NCBI RefSeq assembly: GCF_009674775.1
Contig: NZ_WKKE01000001.1
Coordinates: forward strand, 62,001 to 126,000
DNA from: Flavobacterium sp. LC2016-23
GTDB taxonomy: Bacteria; Bacteroidota; Bacteroidia; Flavobacteriales; Flavobacteriaceae
Direction: 5' to 3'
Length of the DNA stretch: 64,000 nucleotides
Below, piece after piece: positions 60,039 through 64,000 of this stretch (positions within the stretch are counted from its first letter, which is position 1; the number at the start of each line of letters is the position of its first letter). Below the pieces are notes generated by a model. The model was not told the origin of the DNA, did not search any database, and was given only the letters and a program-made list of their open reading frames with translations. Made by a program: the position numbers and the translations under genes.

Positions 60039-61565
60039 TTAATGTTTAAAATGACGTGTTCCTGTAAATACCATTGCAAGATTATTTTCGTTGCAATAAT
60101 TTATGCTTAATTCGTCTTTTATTGATCCTCCTGGCTGAATAACAGCGGTTATTCCTGCTTTTTTGGCTAATTCCACACAATCCGGAAAAGGGAAAAAGGC
60201 ATCGCTTGCCATTGAAGCTCCTGTCAGATCAAAACCGAAAGCTTTAGCCTTGTCAATAGCCTGCATTAAAGCATCAACTCTTGAAGTCTGACCCGTTCCG
60301 GATGAGATTAAAGTTCCGTTTTTAGCAAAAACAATCGTATTTGATTTGGTGTTCTTGCAGATTTTCGAAGCAAATATTAAATCTTCTACTTCCTGAGCGG
60401 TCGGCGCTGTAGTAGTAACGGTTTTTAAATGCTCTTTAGTATCCGTAATATTGTTTCTGTCCTGAATTAACAAACCGTTAAGACATGTTCTCACTTGTCT
60501 TGAAGGTAATTCCACTTCATTCTGAACCAATATAATTCTGTTTTTCTTTTCCTGTAAAACCGTAATGGCTTCCTCATCATAACTTGGGGCGATTACCACT
60601 TCACAGAATAATTTGTTGATTTCCTGGGCTGTAGCCAGATCAATTTTAGTGTTTGCAATCAAAACTCCGCCAAACGCAGAAGTAGGATCACAAGCCAAAG
60701 CGGCTAAGTAAGCCTCGCTGATCGTTTTTCTTGAAGCTAAACCACAAGCATTGTTATGTTTTAAGATGGCGAAAGTTGGCCCGTCAGTTTTAAACTCATT
60801 AATTAAGTTGACCGCAGCATCTACATCCAGCAGGTTGTTGTATGATAACTCTTTTCCGTGCACTTTTTTAAACATCGCGTCAAAATCGCCGAAGAAGAAT
60901 CCTTTTTGGTGCGGATTTTCGCCGTAACGTAAAATCTGACCGTTATCAATACTTTCTTTATAAATGGTTTCATCTGTATTGAAGTAATTAAAAATCGCAC
61001 CATCATAATGAGAGGAAACATGGAATGCTTTTGTCGCAAACAACCTTCTGTTTTCAAGCGTTGTTGCTCCGTTTTGTGCTGTAATCAAATCCAGAAGCAA
61101 ACTGTATTCATTTACCGAAGCTACAATCACAGTGTCTTTGAAGTTTTTGGCACCGGCACGGATTAAGGAGATTCCGCCAATATCAATTTTTTCAATAATA
61201 TCCTGTTCGCTGGCACCTGAAGCAACTGTTTTTTCAAACGGATACAAATCAACAATCACTAAGTCAATCTGAGGGATATCAAACTCCTTCATTTGCTGAA
61301 CGTCACTTTCGTTATCCTGACGGTTTAAGATTCCGCCAAAAATTTTCGGGTGTAACGTTTTTACTCTTCCGCCAAGAATTTCCGGAAAAGAAGTGATGTC
61401 CTCAACCGGAACTACAGGAATACCTAAATTTTTGATAAAATCTTCAGTTCCTCCGGTTGAATAAAGTGTTACGTTTTGTTCGTGTAATTTTCTAACGATT
61501 GGCTCCAGTCCATCTTTCGAAAAAACAGATATTAACGCCGATTGTATTGTTTTAGTTGTGCTCAT
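60039..61565 (-). CDS. purH: Bifunctional AICAR formyltransferase / IMP cyclohydrolase
   Basis: 508 residues. The N-terminal IMP cyclohydrolase domain (SALISVFSKDGLEPIVRKL; STGGTEDFIKN; LGGRVKTLHPKIFGGIL) is joined to the AICAR transformylase domain (LRYGENPHQKGFFF; AILKHNNACGLA; SDAFFPFPDCVE; IQPGGSIKDE). It makes IMP in the last two steps of purine synthesis. ATG 61565 (MSTTKTIQSAL) is chosen over 61592 because the -7 box lies across the longer start. Confidence 0.97.
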   Translation of the reverse strand: MSTTKTIQSALISVFSKDGLEPIVRKLHEQNVTLYSTGGTEDFIKNLGIPVVPVEDITSFPEILGGRVKTLHPKIFGGILNRQDNESDVQQMKEFDIPQIDLVIVDLYPFEKTVASGASEQDIIEKIDIGGISLIRAGAKNFKDTVIVASVNEYSLLLDLITAQNGATTLENRRLFATKAFHVSSHYDGAIFNYFNTDETIYKESIDNGQILRYGENPHQKGFFFGDFDAMFKKVHGKELSYNNLLDVDAAVNLINEFKTDGPTFAILKHNNACGLASRKTISEAYLAALACDPTSAFGGVLIANTKIDLATAQEINKLFCEVVIAPSYDEEAITVLQEKKNRIILVQNEVELPSRQVRTCLNGLLIQDRNNITDTKEHLKTVTTTAPTAQEVEDLIFASKICKNTKSNTIVFAKNGTLISSGTGQTSRVDALMQAIDKAKAFGFDLTGASMASDAFFPFPDCVELAKKAGITAVIQPGGSIKDELSINYCNENNLAMVFTGTRHFKH

Positions 61566-61589
61566 TGTGTAGTTATGATTTTCAGACTG

Positions 61590-61597
61590 CAAAAGTA
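61590..61597 (-). promoter_or_regulatory. -7 box of purH
   Basis: TACTTTTG on the minus strand, 24 bases before ATG 61565. It overlaps the longer ORF start. Confidence 0.55.
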
Positions 61598-61730
61598 GTT
61601 TTTTTAAATATTATTTTAAAGAAAATTAATGTAACATTATGGTAAAAAAATCTACTGATGAGTAACTTAACTTTTGTTAGGTTTTTGATTTTAAATTATT
61701 GAATTTTACTTTATTGAAAAATTACGAAAT

Positions 61731-62978
61731 ATGATTGTTTATCTAAGGTTACTAAAAGAAAGTTTAAGCTTTGCCATAAATGCTTTACGGAATAATAAAT
61801 TACGTACTTTATTGTCATTACTTGGTGTAACAATCGGTATTTTTTCGATTATTGCGGTACTTGCTGCAGTAGATTCTTTAGACCGTAAAATTTCCAAGGA
61901 TTTGAGCAGTTTAGATAAAAATACAATTTATTTGATGAAATATTGTTTTGGGCCTTCTGAAATTCCGCAATGGAAAAGAGAGCAGTTCCCAAACGTGAAG
62001 TATGATGAATACATTGCTTTAAAAAATTCGCTTAACAATACACAACAGGTCGGCTATCAGCTTTTTGTCAATCACGAAAGTTTAAAATACGATTCTAAAA
62101 CCGTTGCCGACGTCAATATTGTGCCGTCTTCTTTTGAAATGGTCGATATTGACGGATTGAGTTTTGATAAAGGAAGGTTCTACAACGAATCGGAATCGAA
62201 TTCAGGAACCGCCGTTATTGTTTTGGGATATGAAATTGCACAGGGTCTTTTTGGTACAATGGATCCCATCGGGAAAAACATCAGGCTTTACGGACAGCGT
62301 TTTACCGTAATTGGGGTGATAACCAAACAAGGGGCAGGTTTTTTTGGCGATAGTAATGATACCTCTGTCTATTTACCGGCCAATTTTTTACGCCGAATGT
62401 ATGGCGACAGCGATTCGATGACACCGGTAATTGTATTAAAACCCGTTAAAGGAGTTGATATGGATGCTTATAAGGCCGAAATAGCACAAAAAATAAGAGG
62501 AATCCGCGGGATGAAGGCGGGTGAAATGGACAACTTTTTTATTAATGTACTTTCCGGTTTTACCGATTTTATTGACGGAATTCTAGGTCAGATGAATGTG
62601 GTAGGCTGGATTATCAGTGGCTTTTCGCTGTTGGTTGGTGGTTTCGGTATTGCTAATATTATGTTTGTTTCCGTAAAAGAACGTACCAATCTTATCGGAA
62701 TCCAGAAATCGTTAGGAGCCAAAAACAGGTTTATTTTATTCCAGTTTTTGTTCGAAGCTATTATTTTATCGGTCATCGGAGGAATCATCGGCTTGCTGAT
62801 GGTTTGGGGAATTTCGGTTATATTGACCAAAGCACTGGATTTTGAATTCGTTTTAAGCTTCGGAAATATAATTTTAGGAACCAGTCTGGCCGCACTTATC
62901 GGATTGATTTCGGGAATTTTACCGGCAATTTCTGCTGCAAATCTGGATCCCGTTGAGGCCATCAGGACCGGAATGTAA
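61731..62978 (+). CDS. ABC transporter permease (MacB/FtsX type)
   Basis: 415 residues. An N-terminal helix (about 20-48, NNKLRTLLSLLGVTIGIFSIIAV) is followed by a MacB_PCD periplasmic core (about 55-250) and three C-terminal FtsX-type helices (VVGWIISGFSLLVGGFGIANIMFVSVKERT; IGIQKSLGA; PVEAIRTGM). It belongs to type VII ABC systems that drive export or envelope mechanics; no ATPase gene lies beside it here, so partners are encoded elsewhere. Confidence 0.92.
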   Translation: MIVYLRLLKESLSFAINALRNNKLRTLLSLLGVTIGIFSIIAVLAAVDSLDRKISKDLSSLDKNTIYLMKYCFGPSEIPQWKREQFPNVKYDEYIALKNSLNNTQQVGYQLFVNHESLKYDSKTVADVNIVPSSFEMVDIDGLSFDKGRFYNESESNSGTAVIVLGYEIAQGLFGTMDPIGKNIRLYGQRFTVIGVITKQGAGFFGDSNDTSVYLPANFLRRMYGDSDSMTPVIVLKPVKGVDMDAYKAEIAQKIRGIRGMKAGEMDNFFINVLSGFTDFIDGILGQMNVVGWIISGFSLLVGGFGIANIMFVSVKERTNLIGIQKSLGAKNRFILFQFLFEAIILSVIGGIIGLLMVWGISVILTKALDFEFVLSFGNIILGTSLAALIGLISGILPAISAANLDPVEAIRTGM

Positions 62979-63076
62979 ATTCAAACCCTAAAAAAAATCA
63001 TCTTTTTTAAAGCTTCAAATTTTATTTTGATGGAGAATTTATTGTAATTTTAATAGCTTAATTAAAATATGATAAC

Positions 63077-64000
63077 ATGATACCAGTAAAAGCTTATGCA
63101 GCATACGATGCAGAAAATCCGTTAAAACCTTATACGTTTGAAAGAAAAGAAGTTGGTGCTCATCAGGTTCAGATAGAAATCCTGTATAGTGGTGTTTGCC
63201 ATTCTGATATTCACACTGCAAAAGGAGAATGGGGTCCGGTAAATTATCCATTAGTTCCGGGACACGAAATCGTAGGCCGAATTGTTGCTGTTGGAAGTGA
63301 GGTTTCTAAATTTAAAGTTGGCGAACTGGCCGGAGTAGGGTGTTTTGTGGATTCCTGCAGAACGTGTCCGAGCTGTCAGGCAGGTGAGGAACAATTTTGT
63401 GATGAAGGAATGACAGGGACTTACAATAGTGTGGAACGAGGAACTGATATTCCGACAAGGGGCGGTTATTCGACCAGTATTATTGTCGATGAAAATTACA
63501 CCCTTCACGTTTCTGAAAAATTAGATTTAAAAGGAGTAGCACCTTTATTGTGTGCCGGAATCACTACCTATTCTCCATTACGCTATTTAAAAGTAGGTAA
63601 GGGGCATAAAGTAGGTGTTTTAGGCTTAGGCGGCTTAGGGCATATGGCTGTAAAATTTGCGGTTTCCTTTGGTGCCGAAGTGACGATGTTAAGCCATTCT
63701 CCGTCTAAGGAAGCAGATGCTAAAAAACTAGGAGCGCATCATTTTGCCCTGACCTCAAATCCGCAAACCATGGAATCATTGGCGAACAGCTTCGATTTTA
63801 TTTTAAATACCGTTTCGGCTAAACACGATCATAATGCTTATCTGAATTTGCTGAAAACAAACGGAACAATGATTGTAGTAGGAGCACCTCCTGCACCAGC
63901 AGAAATCCCTGTTTTTACGTTAATCATGAAAAGAAGAAGTATCATGGGAAGTTTGATTGGCGGCATCAAAGAGACGCAGGAAATGTTAGATTACTGTGCT
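63077..64000 (+). CDS. Zinc-dependent NAD(P) alcohol dehydrogenase, 3' truncated by window edge
   Basis: 308 residues are visible with no stop before the edge; about 40 more would be expected. Catalytic zinc ligands Cys41 (GVCHSD) and His63 (PGHE), structural zinc Cys94, Cys97, Cys100 and Cys108, and the nucleotide-binding GVLGLGGLGHMAVKFA are all present. The layout is that of the cinnamyl-alcohol/YahK-like class of broad aldehyde reductases. ATG 63077 is the only fitting start. Confidence 0.93.
   Translation, partial: MIPVKAYAAYDAENPLKPYTFERKEVGAHQVQIEILYSGVCHSDIHTAKGEWGPVNYPLVPGHEIVGRIVAVGSEVSKFKVGELAGVGCFVDSCRTCPSCQAGEEQFCDEGMTGTYNSVERGTDIPTRGGYSTSIIVDENYTLHVSEKLDLKGVAPLLCAGITTYSPLRYLKVGKGHKVGVLGLGGLGHMAVKFAVSFGAEVTMLSHSPSKEADAKKLGAHHFALTSNPQTMESLANSFDFILNTVSAKHDHNAYLNLLKTNGTMIVVGAPPAPAEIPVFTLIMKRRSIMGSLIGGIKETQEMLDYCA

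Noticed and set aside
1-64000. CRISPR arrays, insertion sequences, prophage or integrase genes
   Set aside because: I looked for regularly spaced repeats, transposase motifs and phage genes on both strands and saw none.

Overview
The window is chromosomal DNA of a Flavobacterium-like member of the Bacteroidota (Flavobacteriia). The support is: AT-rich sequence; many Bacteroidota-type -7 boxes (TAnnTTTG) instead of E. coli -10 boxes; a short primary sigma factor without region 1.1; a type IX secretion sorting domain; exosortase XrtF with its associated membrane protein; a mevalonate-pathway HMG-CoA reductase beside a GYDIA-type GHMP kinase; and TonB receptors with DUF4249 lipoproteins. No phage, insertion sequence or CRISPR array is visible. 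One tRNA (Phe) is present. Genes run off both ends: an alpha-amylase on the left and a zinc alcohol dehydrogenase on the right.

Layout. 1-3 kb: secreted alpha-amylase end, MFS symporter and small membrane protein. 3.1-3.5 kb: repeat element and tRNA-Phe. 3.5-9.8 kb: coaX, outer-membrane protein, lptC, small membrane protein, CBS/CorC protein and PpiD-like foldase, all on the plus strand. 10-13 kb: small hypothetical, GHMP kinase, HMG-CoA reductase. 13-18.7 kb: dipeptidyl peptidase IV followed by two POT peptide transporters, a peptide-scavenging set. 18.7-20.6 kb: three tandem exported thioredoxin-like genes, two of which have lost the CxxC. 20.6-25.4 kb: minus-strand run surE, small membrane gene, lpxB, NlpC/P60 lipoprotein, comEC. 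25.6-30.5 kb: tail-specific protease, nuclease lipoprotein, rpe, primary sigma factor. 30.6-31.3 kb: an ORF joining half an ECF sigma factor to the end of an outer-membrane barrel.

31.4-45.9 kb is the most unusual part. Two paralogous minus-strand operons lie head to tail. Each encodes a small exported protein, an STN-domain TonB receptor, one or two DUF4249 lipoproteins, and an MG2-like protein carrying a TonB-plug-like module without a barrel. The operons share a matching promoter box and spacing and a conserved TTG start that overlaps the DUF4249 stop. The function is unknown; I read it as one envelope machine present in two versions.

46-49.3 kb: pnp, rpsO and free methionine sulfoxide reductase. 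49.4-53.3 kb: xrtF with its partner, then a probable metal (copper) module of HYC_CC_PP protein, TonB receptor and HMA protein, all carrying Cys-Cys pairs. 53.4-54.1 kb: DedA. 54.3-60 kb: the complete cell-shape operon mreB-mreC-mreD-mrdA-rodA. Then purH, an ABC permease and the partial alcohol dehydrogenase. Coordinates of promoters, hairpins and repeats were read by eye; no similarity search was run.
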